Assembly (NCBI RefSeq): GCF_001423745.1
Contig: NZ_LMPC01000021.1
Span: 1-50,466, forward strand
Reading direction: 5' to 3'
Source of the DNA: Arthrobacter sp. Leaf337
Lineage (GTDB): Bacteria; Actinomycetota; Actinomycetes; Actinomycetales; Micrococcaceae
DNA length: 50,466 nt
Below the pieces are notes generated by a model, which searched no databases, was not told where the DNA came from, and saw nothing but the letters and a program-made list of their open reading frames with translations. The translations under genes and the position numbers were made by a program. Positions 16,762-24,686 of the stretch are shown here, piece by piece. Positions within the stretch are counted from its first letter, which is position 1. Every line of letters begins with the position of its first letter.

Positions 16762-17559
16762 ATGAACCACGACGTGAACCCGAATCCGCATGCCCCCTAC
16801 GTCGCCCCGCTCGGGCTCAACGTGCTGATAACGGGGGCGGCGGGAGGAATGTGCCGCGGAATCAACAAACGACTGGGAGAGGCCGGACACATACTGCTTT
16901 GCGTCGACCTCGACCTGGAACGCTGCCAGGCGGCCGTGGAGGAGCTCCGGGCAGGAGGGGCGACTGCGTATGCATTCGCCGCCGACGTCACCCGGGAAGA
17001 AGATGTGAAACGCCTCAGAGGCGAGATCAAAGACACGGTTGGCGACGTTCAGGCCCTCATTAACGCGGCCGGAATCCTGGACCGAAAGATGCTCCTGGAC
17101 CATGATGTCGCTACGTTCGCCCGCGCCATTGATATCAACCTCGTGGGTCCTTTTGCCCTTATTAGGGCCTTTGCAGAGGACCTGCTGGCCGCGAACTGGG
17201 GGCGGATCATCAATATCTCCTCCATCGCCGGGACCACGGGCTATCCGTATCCCAGCTACGCAGCTTCAAAGGCAGGCCTCTCGAATCTCACCCGATCGCT
17301 ACTCATGGACTTCTGGGGCACCGGGGTCACGGTCAACTCTGTATGCCCGGGCGTCGTGGACACTCCCATGGTCATCCAGCAGGTACGGGACCAGGTCCGG
17401 AACAAAGTTCCGACCGGAAAGATCGTCGACCCTGAGGAAATCGGCGCGCTGATCGCGTTCCTGCTCACCGACGACTCGCGCAGTATTAACGGCGCGGACC
17501 TGGTGATCGACGGCGGGGCCACCCAGATTTTCCGTCTCTTCGACACGTCTCCGGCCTGA
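16762..17559 (+). CDS. Short-chain dehydrogenase/reductase
   Basis: 265-aa classical SDR: cofactor loop TGAAGGMCRG (24-33), NAAG at 101-104, catalytic Ser in ISSIAG (about 153-154), YAASK (Tyr166, Lys170), and the PGVVDTPM segment after the active site. An Asp at the end of beta-2 (VDLDLE) suggests NAD preference. It lies 15 nt after the OYE gene and 5 nt before the MBL gene, so it is one operon. A hydroxyl/keto interconversion next to the ene-reductase fits stepwise alicyclic or unsaturated substrate breakdown; the substrate is unknown. Confidence 0.9.
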   Translation: MNHDVNPNPHAPYVAPLGLNVLITGAAGGMCRGINKRLGEAGHILLCVDLDLERCQAAVEELRAGGATAYAFAADVTREEDVKRLRGEIKDTVGDVQALINAAGILDRKMLLDHDVATFARAIDINLVGPFALIRAFAEDLLAANWGRIINISSIAGTTGYPYPSYAASKAGLSNLTRSLLMDFWGTGVTVNSVCPGVVDTPMVIQQVRDQVRNKVPTGKIVDPEEIGALIAFLLTDDSRSINGADLVIDGGATQIFRLFDTSPA

Positions 17560-17563
17560 GCTG

Positions 17564-18613
17564 ATGGAGATCACCGGTGTCCTTCAGAGAGAGGCGTGGC
17601 TGAACAAATACATGCCGCCCGTGGAGTCCGTGGCAGAAGGCGTTTGGTCTGTCCCCGTCGTGTTTCCGGACAACCCCATGCGTTACACGCTCGCCTACAT
17701 CGTGGTCGAGGACGAGGACTGCCTGGTTGTGGATCCGGGCTTCGACAGTTTTCAAGGCCGGCTGGACCTTATCGCCGGCCTGAGTGCCGCGGGAGCAACT
17801 GTTTCGGACGTGACGGGAATTCTCGCGACCCATTTCCACACGGATCATCTGGGCATGGCCAGATGGTTGCGCCGCTGGTCAGGCGCATGGATCGCCCTGG
17901 GGAAGGCTGAGAAGCGCTATATTTCCGCGTTCACAAACGCTTGGGAAGAGACGGCTGCCGACCGCGCCCGCATGCGGACATGGGGTGTCCCCGAAGACAG
18001 AATCAACGAGGCGGCTCTGGACGTTGACGGCCTGATGCACTTGCGGCGGCTTGCGGACGCTGACCTGCGGGTAGGCGACGGTGACACCGTCCCAATTTCC
18101 CGAGGCCGCCTGAGCGTGGTGGAAACGCCCGGACATACTCCCGGTCACATCTGCCTGCGGGACGATAGCCGAGAGATCTTCCTAAGCGGTGACCACGTTC
18201 TTCCGCGGATAACACCGAACGTGTCCCTAGAGATGCGGGGCGACCCTGACCCCTTGCGCAGCTGCCTGCAATCCCTGGACCGCATCGAAGGAGACGAGGC
18301 CTTCGAGGTACTTCCCGCACACGAGTACCGATTCCGCGGCCTCAGCGACCGTGCTCGCGAGCTCAAGTCCCTGGCCCTGACCAGGTCCGACGAAGTCCTC
18401 GCTCTCCTAGAGAAGCAGGGGCATCCCACCATATGGACAATTGCCACACAATTGCATTGGTCAAGGGGATTTCCCTCACTGGGCGGCGTTCAGTTGCGGC
18501 TCGCCCTGAGCGAAACAGCGGCGCACCTGCAATATCTGCGGACATCCGGCGTCGAACACGGCGTAGAAGGCTTGCCGGCGCGCCGTTCGACTGGCTCAAC
18601 GCTGTTGCGATAG
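17564..18613 (+). CDS. Metallo-beta-lactamase-fold hydrolase
   Basis: 349-aa MBL-fold protein with H90, H92, D94 and H95 of THFHTDHLG, a later ETPGHTPGHICL His, the SGDHVLP bridging Asp and PAHEYRF His, giving a full dinuclear metal site. The C-terminal ~80 residues form the helical winged tail common in thioesterase- or glyoxalase-like members. Last gene of the OYE-SDR-MBL operon, with a bidirectional terminator after it. It could hydrolyse a CoA ester or lactone from the pathway; this is context inference only. Confidence 0.87.
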   Translation: MEITGVLQREAWLNKYMPPVESVAEGVWSVPVVFPDNPMRYTLAYIVVEDEDCLVVDPGFDSFQGRLDLIAGLSAAGATVSDVTGILATHFHTDHLGMARWLRRWSGAWIALGKAEKRYISAFTNAWEETAADRARMRTWGVPEDRINEAALDVDGLMHLRRLADADLRVGDGDTVPISRGRLSVVETPGHTPGHICLRDDSREIFLSGDHVLPRITPNVSLEMRGDPDPLRSCLQSLDRIEGDEAFEVLPAHEYRFRGLSDRARELKSLALTRSDEVLALLEKQGHPTIWTIATQLHWSRGFPSLGGVQLRLALSETAAHLQYLRTSGVEHGVEGLPARRSTGSTLLR

Positions 18614-18680
18614 CGGCGGGCATACGAAAGCGAACCCCACGGGTTACCAACAAACACTAGAAAACCTGTTAAAAGACGGC

Positions 18681-18707
18681 GCCGGGAAGGACATTGTCCT
18701 TCCCGGC
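18681..18707. terminator. Bidirectional terminator between MBL and ribA
   Basis: 11-bp perfect stem GCCGGGAAGGA/TCCTTCCCGGC with a CATTG loop. On the minus strand it is followed by a TTTT-containing tract, so it best serves ribA, and it can also end the MBL operon. Confidence 0.7.
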
Positions 18708-18747
18708 ATGTCCCGTCCGCGCCGGGCATTCCCACGATTGCTGACGC

Positions 18748-19452
18748 TCAGGCCTGCCTTCCACTGCCCGCACCGTTTGACGCCAGGACGTCCTGAGAAG
18801 CCGGCTCGGCGTCGAGATTCAGACGGTGGTCCATCCGCTCCCTTTTGGTCTTCAAGTAGCGGATGTTCTGATCTCTGTAGGGGACCTCGGTGGGCACCAT
18901 GTCGATTACGGCAAGCCCGGCCCGGCTGAGGCGTTCCTGTTTGTCAGGGTTGTTGCTGAGGAGCCGAATCTCCCGAAGACCCATTTCCATCAGGATCTGA
19001 GCTGCTGCGTTATAGCATCGGGCATCCACGGGCAGGCCCAGGTGTTCGTTGGCCTCTACGGTATCCAGACCGGCTTCCTGCAACGCGTACGCCTTGATCT
19101 TGTTCGCAAGTCCGATTCCCCGCCCCTCCTGGCCTCGAAGATAAAGCAATGTACCACCGCATCGACTGATGACGTCCAGTGCATAGTCGAGCTGCTCGCC
19201 GCAGTCACACCTGTACGAGCCAAATACATCACCGGTGAGGCATTCTGAGTGCAGCCTGACCAGCGGGGCTGCCCCGCTCGTATTCGGAACCGGCCAGCTG
19301 ACGGCAAGGTGTTCGACTCCGGTAATCCCGTCAGTCCAGGCCTGGACCCGAAAGACTCCGAACTTCGTGGGCAGGTCTACTACCGGCCCGGAGTGAACCG
19401 GAGGTGGACCGCGCACGGCCGCCACTGCAGCGCTTGCTTCCAAAGCTGACAT
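18748..19452 (-). CDS. ribA: GTP cyclohydrolase II (RibA-type)
   Basis: 234-aa enzyme opening GTP to the first pyrimidine of riboflavin synthesis. Zn ligands are C71, C82 and C84 (SECLTGDVFGSYRCDCGEQ), the catalytic loop is RGQEGRGIGL, and TVEANEHLG precedes DARCYNAAAQIL. There is no attached DHBP synthase domain and no other rib gene nearby, so it is a stand-alone extra copy placed in a catabolic cluster. Start supported by GAGGAAGGGC just upstream. No FMN riboswitch is visible in the leader. Likely role: lifting flavin supply for the OYE reductase and acyl-CoA dehydrogenase. Confidence 0.93.
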   Translation of the reverse strand: MSALEASAAVAAVRGPPPVHSGPVVDLPTKFGVFRVQAWTDGITGVEHLAVSWPVPNTSGAAPLVRLHSECLTGDVFGSYRCDCGEQLDYALDVISRCGGTLLYLRGQEGRGIGLANKIKAYALQEAGLDTVEANEHLGLPVDARCYNAAAQILMEMGLREIRLLSNNPDKQERLSRAGLAVIDMVPTEVPYRDQNIRYLKTKRERMDHRLNLDAEPASQDVLASNGAGSGRQA

Positions 19453-19641
19453 TGCCCTTCCTCATTTCACTGATGGAACAGGCATGTGGGTTGCCTCTCC
19501 CCCGTGGGGCAGCAAGCCGCCTGATCCTCCTTGATCGTTCTTACTTACGCGGTAGAAGGGGGCGATCGTACGTGCGGTCACCACGGAGTCTGCCACCCCG
19601 ACGAGGAAGGACCGGATCCAGGGACCCGGCCCTTCCCCCGT

Positions 19642-19959
19642 TCAAGCGCTGAGGTCGATTTCCCTCTCTTCGGCCAGGAACCAGCGCATGTCATCGAGGA
19701 ATTCATGCTCGTGTTCGAAGAGCAGCCTCGCTTCCTCACCGGCATAAGCCTTTTTTACGTCTGCCACACTGTCGAACCAGAGTTCTGCCATGCCATTGAA
19801 GGGCCACTGCTTGCCATGTTCGATGGCCGGATTCTGCCTGTACCGCCTTAGCCCCGGCAACTTCCGGACCCGTACCGGGTGCTCGACGTTCCATTTATGG
19901 AGGAATTCCTCCCGGCTTAGTCCGGCTTTTGCGGTGAGAACAGCTACGACTTTGATCAT
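19642..19959 (-). CDS. EthD-domain protein
   Basis: 105-aa dimeric ferredoxin-like alpha/beta protein of the EthD family: IKVVAVLTAKAGLSREEFLHKWNVEHPVRVRKLPGLRRY start and NGMAELWFDSVADVKKAYAGEEA in the second half. EthD-type proteins accompany degradation genes; several act as lyases or decyclases, others lack an assigned activity. It lies 9 nt after the carboxylase beta gene on the minus strand and 190 nt before ribA, suggesting one transcript. Confidence 0.82.
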   Translation of the reverse strand: MIKVVAVLTAKAGLSREEFLHKWNVEHPVRVRKLPGLRRYRQNPAIEHGKQWPFNGMAELWFDSVADVKKAYAGEEARLLFEHEHEFLDDMRWFLAEEREIDLSA

Positions 19960-19967
19960 GGCCGGCC

Positions 19968-21548
19968 CTAGACCGGGGTGACGGCCTGGCGCCGCTCCAC
20001 GGGGACAGCCTTGCGTCGGCCATACAGATCCAGGCGCACCATCAGGTCGGCACGAAGATCGTTAGCGGGAACGACCGCTTCGACCGCGTTGGCATTGGCG
20101 ATCTTGAAGACGTCGATTCCCTCGGCATACTCAGCGTGCTTTTCCATAATGAACTTCTGGCGTTCTTCAGGATCAGCAATCTCATGGATCTGGTTGTAGT
20201 AGATGCCGTTGACTGCCGCGTCCGGGCCCATCAGCGCCGGGCGGGCTGTCGGGAGTGCGATGACCGCGTCGGGGTTCATCGGTGCACCCGACATGGCAAG
20301 GTAGCCGCCACCGTAGGCCTTACGTACCAGCACCGTGATGCGGGGAACCCTGCACTCGGACACTGCGAAGATCATCTTGGCGCCGTGACGGATGATGCCT
20401 TGGCGCTCTACGGCAGACCCGATCATGTATCCGGCGATATCAACCAGGAAGATGATCGGAATGTTGTACGCGTTGCAGATCCAGATGAAGCGCGCTGCCT
20501 TGTCGGACGAGTCAGGGAAGATCGACCCACCCATGTGCTTTGGCTGATTTCCCACCAGCCCCACCGGCCGGCCGCCAATCCGGGCAAACCCGGTCAGCAT
20601 CTCTGCAGCAAAGAGTTCCTTATACGGGAACCAGCTACCTTCATCGACCAGAGACTCGACAAACTCTTCCATGTCGAACACTTCCGCCTCCCGCAGCGGA
20701 ACGATCTCCTCCAGAGTGCGGCCGGGGCGGGGCTCCACGGCCGGAGCCACCGGAGCCGGCAGCTCCCAGTTGGCAGGCAGGAAACTCAGCCAAACCCGGA
20801 TGGCGGCAATGGCTTCGGCGTCGTCTTCCACCAAGACATCACCCAGACCGGAGACGGTGCAGTGCATCTCAGCCCCGCCCATCTCCTCCAGGGTGACTTT
20901 CTCGCCCGTCACCATCTCAGCGAGACGCGGAGACCCCAGATAAGCAGTCGCATGTCCGCGGACCATGATGGTCATGTCGCAAAGGGCGGGAACATACGCA
21001 GAACCGGCGGGAGAGGGTCCGAAAAGTGCGCAGACCTGCGGGACCCGCCCCGAAATCTGGACCTGGTTGTAGAAGATGTTTCCCCATGCGTGACGGCCTG
21101 CAAAGCTCTCGAACTGCTCATCGATGCGAGCACCGGCCGAATCAAACAAATAGACCAGAGGGATGCCGGCCGCGTTGGACTTCTCCTGTGCGGCAGTGAT
21201 CTTTTCGAACGTCCTGTTTCCCCAGGTGCCCGCCTTGACGCTGAAGTCATTGGCGATAACGCAGACCTGCCGGCCGTCGACCCGCCCGAAGGCAATGACG
21301 ACCGCGTCGCCCGGCAGCCCATCCTCGAACCGGGCCAAGAGCCCGTCCTCAATATATTCATTGTCATCAAACAGCAACGCGAGACGGTCTCGAACCAGCA
21401 GTTTGCCGGAATCGACGATCTTCCGGCGGTTCTTCTCTGAACCTCCGAGCTTTGCCTGGGCGAGCTTCTCCTGGAGAAGTTCGTGCACTGTCGGCGCTTC
21501 GGCTGCCGCCGTCGGCGCCTCGGCTTCCGCGATCGTAGTGGTGCTCAT
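19968..21548 (-). CDS. Acyl-CoA carboxylase beta subunit (carboxyltransferase)
   Basis: 526 aa from the ATG at 21548, preceded by GGAGG at 5-nt spacing (an in-frame start at 21572 is less likely). N-terminal and C-terminal crotonase-fold carboxyltransferase halves: RDRLALLFDDNEYIEDG, FDSAGARIDEQFESFAGR, then GNQPKHMGGSIFPDSSDKAARFIWICNAYNIPIIFLVDIAGYM and RKAYGGGYLAMSGAPMNPD. The ALMGPDAAVNGIYYNQI region is closer to propionyl/acyl-CoA types than to methylcrotonyl-CoA carboxylase (which usually has MGGEQAA here). The partner alpha subunit is at 10.6-12.4 kb. Confidence 0.91.
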   Translation of the reverse strand: MSTTTIAEAEAPTAAAEAPTVHELLQEKLAQAKLGGSEKNRRKIVDSGKLLVRDRLALLFDDNEYIEDGLLARFEDGLPGDAVVIAFGRVDGRQVCVIANDFSVKAGTWGNRTFEKITAAQEKSNAAGIPLVYLFDSAGARIDEQFESFAGRHAWGNIFYNQVQISGRVPQVCALFGPSPAGSAYVPALCDMTIMVRGHATAYLGSPRLAEMVTGEKVTLEEMGGAEMHCTVSGLGDVLVEDDAEAIAAIRVWLSFLPANWELPAPVAPAVEPRPGRTLEEIVPLREAEVFDMEEFVESLVDEGSWFPYKELFAAEMLTGFARIGGRPVGLVGNQPKHMGGSIFPDSSDKAARFIWICNAYNIPIIFLVDIAGYMIGSAVERQGIIRHGAKMIFAVSECRVPRITVLVRKAYGGGYLAMSGAPMNPDAVIALPTARPALMGPDAAVNGIYYNQIHEIADPEERQKFIMEKHAEYAEGIDVFKIANANAVEAVVPANDLRADLMVRLDLYGRRKAVPVERRQAVTPV

Positions 21549-21596
21549 ATAGGCCTCCAGTTGAAACAGCATTTAATTACTTGCGCATTACCAGTA

Positions 21597-21614
21597 TACG
21601 AACAAGCGCTCGCT
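21597..21614. promoter_or_regulatory. TetR-type operator 4, between carboxylase beta and MaoC2
   Basis: TACGAACAAGCGCTCGCT shares TACGAACAAGCG with operator 2. It lies in the divergent 130-nt gap and could repress both the carboxylase beta - EthD - ribA transcript and the maoC2 - acyl-CoA dehydrogenase transcript. Confidence 0.68.
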
Positions 21615-21678
21615 AGTCTAGTCTTGACTTATCGAAAACAATAACGGCGCAACACGGCGTCTCGGTTTGAGGAGTGAC

Positions 21679-22173
21679 ATGCAGGATTACGACGACGAAA
21701 TCACCCGGGTTGCAACGCAGGCGCCCAAGGGGCGCCCGGACCACTACTGGGATGCACTCACCGAGGGTGACCGCATCCACAGTCCCGGAATCACTGTCAG
21801 TGAGGCGCATCTTGTCCAATGGGCCGGTCTGACCGGCGACTGGGTATCGCTGCATTTGGACGCCGAGTACGCTGCAAAGACCCAATTCGGCCAGCGTATT
21901 GGGCATGGGCCGCTGACCCTCTCAGTGGGGTTGGGCCTGCTCACTCAGACCGGATACTTCACAAACGTCACCGCATGGCTTGGACTGGATGAAGTGCGGG
22001 CCGTGCAGCCGGTGTTTATCGGAGACACCATCCACGTCGAAGCAACCGTAAGGACGGCGCGCGCAACAAAGAGGCCAGATGCGGGAATCTGGACCCTCGA
22101 CTACACGGTGGTCAAACAGGATGGAAGCGCAGTGATGACGTTCACGAGCAGTTTCATGATCAAGCGGCGCTGA
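21679..22173 (+). CDS. MaoC-family dehydratase, second copy
   Basis: 164 aa from the ATG at 21679 with GAGGAG (21669-21674) at proper spacing. Hot-dog fold: HYWDALTEGDRIHSPGITVSEAHLVQWAGLTGDWVSLHLDAEYAAKTQFGQRIGHGPLTLSVGLGL, including a hydratase-type D-x-x-x-H-x-D arrangement, and VQPVFIGDTIHVEATV. It differs from the first MaoC (9.2 kb) and is closer to (R)-specific enoyl-CoA hydratases. The stop overlaps the acyl-CoA dehydrogenase start, so the two are coupled. Confidence 0.85.
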   Translation: MQDYDDEITRVATQAPKGRPDHYWDALTEGDRIHSPGITVSEAHLVQWAGLTGDWVSLHLDAEYAAKTQFGQRIGHGPLTLSVGLGLLTQTGYFTNVTAWLGLDEVRAVQPVFIGDTIHVEATVRTARATKRPDAGIWTLDYTVVKQDGSAVMTFTSSFMIKRR

Positions 22174-23396
22174 TGGTGGAGTCCACGATGGAAGCGACTA
22201 TGCAGGAAGCCTTGAATCTGGTCGAGGCTCCACCCAGGGCGATAGCCGAGACGCCGGACAGGGCTGCCCTACGGAACAGAGTGCGGTCAGTCCTTGCCGC
22301 CCATTTGACGCCCGAACGGCTTCGTTATTTTGATGAGGCCGAAGAATACGATCTTGAACTTTTTAGGGCACTCGGGGAATCAGGACTGATCCAGCTCGAC
22401 GGTGAGCTGCACGGGTCCGGCCCCTCCCATGCCGCTCAGAGCATTGTTCTGGAAGAACTCGGAGCGGGACCGACCTCCATTGGAGTGAGTCTGGTGGTTC
22501 AGTTCATGGGACTGGAGTTGCTGCATACCCATGGGTCCGCGGAGCAGCGGGAGCGGTTTCTTGCGCCTCTGCGCTCGGGTGATGCCCGAGTTTCGTTCGG
22601 ACTTAGTGAACCTGGCGGGGGGACGGACATCGCACGTGTCATGTCCACGACTGCAGTCAGACTCAGCGATGGTTCCTTCTCAATCAACGGGGCTAAGAAA
22701 TGGATTGGAGGGGCCATGGACTGCGACTTCTTCATCCTTTTGGCCCGCACCGCTCCTCTCACTGATTCGGCAGTTGACGGCATCACGACGTTCCTTATCC
22801 CGCGATCAAGCCCTGGCATCCACACCGAGGAAATCGACACTATGGGCATCCGGGGTTTGGCACAATGTGATGTCACTTTCGAAAACGTCCGGGTGCCCCC
22901 TGAATTCGTTCTTGGGGACGAGGGGCGCGGGTTCCGGCAGGTGCTTGGCACCCTCAACGGTGAGCGCCTTAACGGAGCAGCCGTAGCTTTGGGGATCGCT
23001 CGAGGGGCCTTGGACACTGCGGTCGCATGGGCGAGAAACCGGCAGGCGTTTGGCCGTGCTGTCGGTTCGTTTCAGGCCCTCCAGCATGATCTCGTAGACG
23101 CAGCCGTCAAGGTCGAATCGGCCCGCTTGCTCCTGCAGCGGGCCGCCGATGCTTCAGACGCTGCTGGAACCGCCGACGGCACGTTGTCGGCCATGGCAAA
23201 GCTCGCCGCATCGGCCGCGGCAACGGGAGCCACAGATACCGGCATGCGTGTCATGGCAGGCTGGGGCATGGCCCGCGCCCTGCCCATGCAGCGATTCTTC
23301 CGGGATGCCAGGCTGTACACCTTCGCTCCGCTGACCGACGAGATGACTCGAAATTACCTGGGCGAGAAAATGCTGGGTCTCGAGCGTTCCTACTGA
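22173..23396 (+). CDS. Acyl-CoA dehydrogenase without the canonical catalytic Glu motif
   Basis: 407-aa FAD flavoprotein: helical N-domain, FGLSEPGGGTDIARVMSTTA FAD/substrate loop, GAKKWIGGAMDCDFFILLART, the AVAWARNRQAFGRAVGSFQALQHDL signature and a C-terminal RVMAGWGMARALPMQRFFRDARL block. Where many family members read YEGT (catalytic Glu), this one has FAPLTDEMTRNYLG, so the base must lie elsewhere or the reaction differs. Start ATG overlaps the MaoC2 stop; an ATG at 22188 is an alternative. It makes or uses alpha,beta-unsaturated CoA esters in the pathway. Confidence 0.88.
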   Translation: MVESTMEATMQEALNLVEAPPRAIAETPDRAALRNRVRSVLAAHLTPERLRYFDEAEEYDLELFRALGESGLIQLDGELHGSGPSHAAQSIVLEELGAGPTSIGVSLVVQFMGLELLHTHGSAEQRERFLAPLRSGDARVSFGLSEPGGGTDIARVMSTTAVRLSDGSFSINGAKKWIGGAMDCDFFILLARTAPLTDSAVDGITTFLIPRSSPGIHTEEIDTMGIRGLAQCDVTFENVRVPPEFVLGDEGRGFRQVLGTLNGERLNGAAVALGIARGALDTAVAWARNRQAFGRAVGSFQALQHDLVDAAVKVESARLLLQRAADASDAAGTADGTLSAMAKLAASAAATGATDTGMRVMAGWGMARALPMQRFFRDARLYTFAPLTDEMTRNYLGEKMLGLERSY

Positions 23397-23405
23397 ATAC
23401 AGCAA

Positions 23406-23446
23406 CAGGGAGGGCCGGGCTGAAATTATCAGGCCGGCCCTCCCTG
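23406..23446. terminator. Bidirectional terminator between acyl-CoA dehydrogenase and cupin
   Basis: 13-bp perfect stem (CAGGGAGGGCCGG / CCGGCCCTCCCTG) with a 15-nt loop and TGTTT following on the plus strand, between convergent genes. Confidence 0.75.
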
Positions 23447-23463
23447 TGTTTACGGGTTGCTTG

Positions 23464-23913
23464 TCAGGACTTGTAGTCGATCTCCAGGTCGGCCACATCC
23501 TGGTCAGCGAGGTTCACGACAATGTTGTCCGGTGTGCGGGTCGTCATCCAGATCAGCTCTTCAGTCTTGCTGGCGTTCCCCTCGATGTGAGGCATGAAAG
23601 GCGGCACAAAGACGAAGTCCCCTTCTTCGAGGTAGACGATTTCACTGTAGCGCTCGCCGAAGCGGATGAAGCCCCGGCCCTTGAACACGTAGCCGCCGGT
23701 TTGAGCCTCACCGTGGTGGTGCGCATCCGAGATTTCGCCAGGTCCGGTGTAGACCTTTCCAAACCACAATTTATCCGCAGCACTGTTTTCCTTGCTGACC
23801 CCGGAGATGCGTCGTGCATTCTGTGTCTGACCCGGAGCCGCCTGCAAATCGCTGGCGCGGTGGACACGGAAGATGTCCGTGTTTTTGTTGATGTCGAAGG
23901 CGACGTCTGTCAT
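23464..23913 (-). CDS. Cupin-domain protein
   Basis: 149 aa from the ATG at 23913 (AAAGGA upstream at normal spacing). One RmlC-like cupin: metal ligands in DAHHHGEAQTGGYVFKGRGFIRFGE (HHH and Glu of motif 1) and the second motif EEGDFVFVPPFMPHIEGNAS (Pro-x-x-x-His). Small mononuclear-metal cupins act as dioxygenases, isomerases or sensors. It is divergent from panD, with operator 5 between them. Function unassigned, but co-regulation with the catabolic genes is likely. Confidence 0.82.
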   Translation of the reverse strand: MTDVAFDINKNTDIFRVHRASDLQAAPGQTQNARRISGVSKENSAADKLWFGKVYTGPGEISDAHHHGEAQTGGYVFKGRGFIRFGERYSEIVYLEEGDFVFVPPFMPHIEGNASKTEELIWMTTRTPDNIVVNLADQDVADLEIDYKS

Positions 23914-24016
23914 CGCTGGTCCTTTCAAAGTGGCTTCGGTGGCACGTTCTGGATCGGTCCACCCAAACGGTGAACGTCCTCCCACCAAGTATCCTGTGGA
24001 AGTCCGATTGGGTCAA

Positions 24017-24034
24017 TACTAGCGTTTGTTCGTA
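24017..24034. promoter_or_regulatory. TetR-type operator 5, between cupin and panD
   Basis: TACTAGCGTTTGTTCGTA; its reverse complement begins TACGAACAAACGC, matching the common core. It sits 45 nt upstream of the panD ATG and 104 nt upstream of the cupin ATG, so it can affect either or both. Confidence 0.65.
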
Positions 24035-24078
24035 AACTAATTAGGAAAGATTTCTATTAACCAAGGGTGCTTAATCAG

Positions 24079-24549
24079 ATGAATCGAAAAATGCTCAAGT
24101 CCAAGATCCACGGGGCCACCGTCACTGAGGCGAACCTCCACTACGTAGGGTCAGTCACCGTTGACCTAAACCTGCTGGACGCTGCAGACATCCTCCCGGG
24201 CGAGCTAGTCGCGATCCTTGACATCACCAACGGCGCGCGCCTCGAAACATACGTCATCGCCGGTGAACGCGGCTCCGGCGTCCTCGGCATCAACGGTGCG
24301 GCAGCACACCTCGTCCACACCGGCGACACTGTAGTCCTCATCACCTACGCCGAGATGACGACGGACGAAGCTAAGGCATACAGGCCAGCTGTCGTGTACG
24401 TCAACGACCGCAACTCCGTCATCCAAGTAGCGACCGATCCATCCGCCCCCGCACCCAGCAGCCCGGCCACGGCCGCCTCCGCGTCACAGCGAAGAAGTGT
24501 TGTCGACAAGCCCAAGGCGCTCGCCTGGTCCGGCCCTATCCCCCACTGA
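24079..24549 (+). CDS. panD: Aspartate 1-decarboxylase PanD
   Basis: 156-aa pyruvoyl enzyme making beta-alanine for pantothenate and CoA. The ATG at 24079 gives the usual [22 protein letters not shown] start; a GTG at 24067 is in frame but sits in the AAGGG that serves as SD. The self-cleavage site is Gly24-Ser25 in YVGSVT, generating the pyruvoyl group. [10 protein letters not shown] and [19 protein letters not shown] are normal core motifs. The tail after about residue 120 is Ala/Ser/Pro rich. No panB or panC nearby, so its position beside a CoA-dependent pathway and operator 5 is notable. Confidence 0.94.
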   Translation: MNRKMLKSKIHGATVTEANLHYVGSVTVDLNLLDAADILPGELVAILDITNGARLETYVIAGERGSGVLGINGAAAHLVHTGDTVVLITYAEMTTDEAKAYRPAVVYVNDRNSVIQVATDPSAPAPSSPATAASASQRRSVVDKPKALAWSGPIPH

Positions 24550-24611
24550 GCAACTTCCGGGCGCAAACCAACGGTCTTAGCACCCTCACCGACTAGTGAA
24601 AGCGACAGGAT

Positions 24612-24686
24612 ATGACCACTGAAACCACCGACTTCCAGATTGACTGGCGTCAACAACAACGTCACTACGAAGGGCTTTTGCGATGA
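24612..24686 (+). CDS. Possible 24-aa peptide overlapping the adk start
   Basis: Reads MTTETTDFQIDWRQQQRHYE and four more residues. Its TGA overlaps the adk ATG (ATGA), a coupling arrangement common in this window. An AGGA lies too close (2 nt) to be a good SD, so translation is doubtful. It could be a leader peptide or the residue of a longer gene. Confidence 0.25.
   Translation: MTTETTDFQIDWRQQQRHYEGLLR

Noticed and set aside
19453..19560. FMN riboswitch in the ribA leader
   Set aside because: None of the conserved RFN element blocks is present; only an ordinary GC hairpin is seen.
19560..19580. GCGATCGTACGTGCG upstream of ribA as another operator
   Set aside because: It shares only CGATCGTAC with operator 3 and lacks the TACGAAC core; ribA can already be served from operator 4 by read-through.
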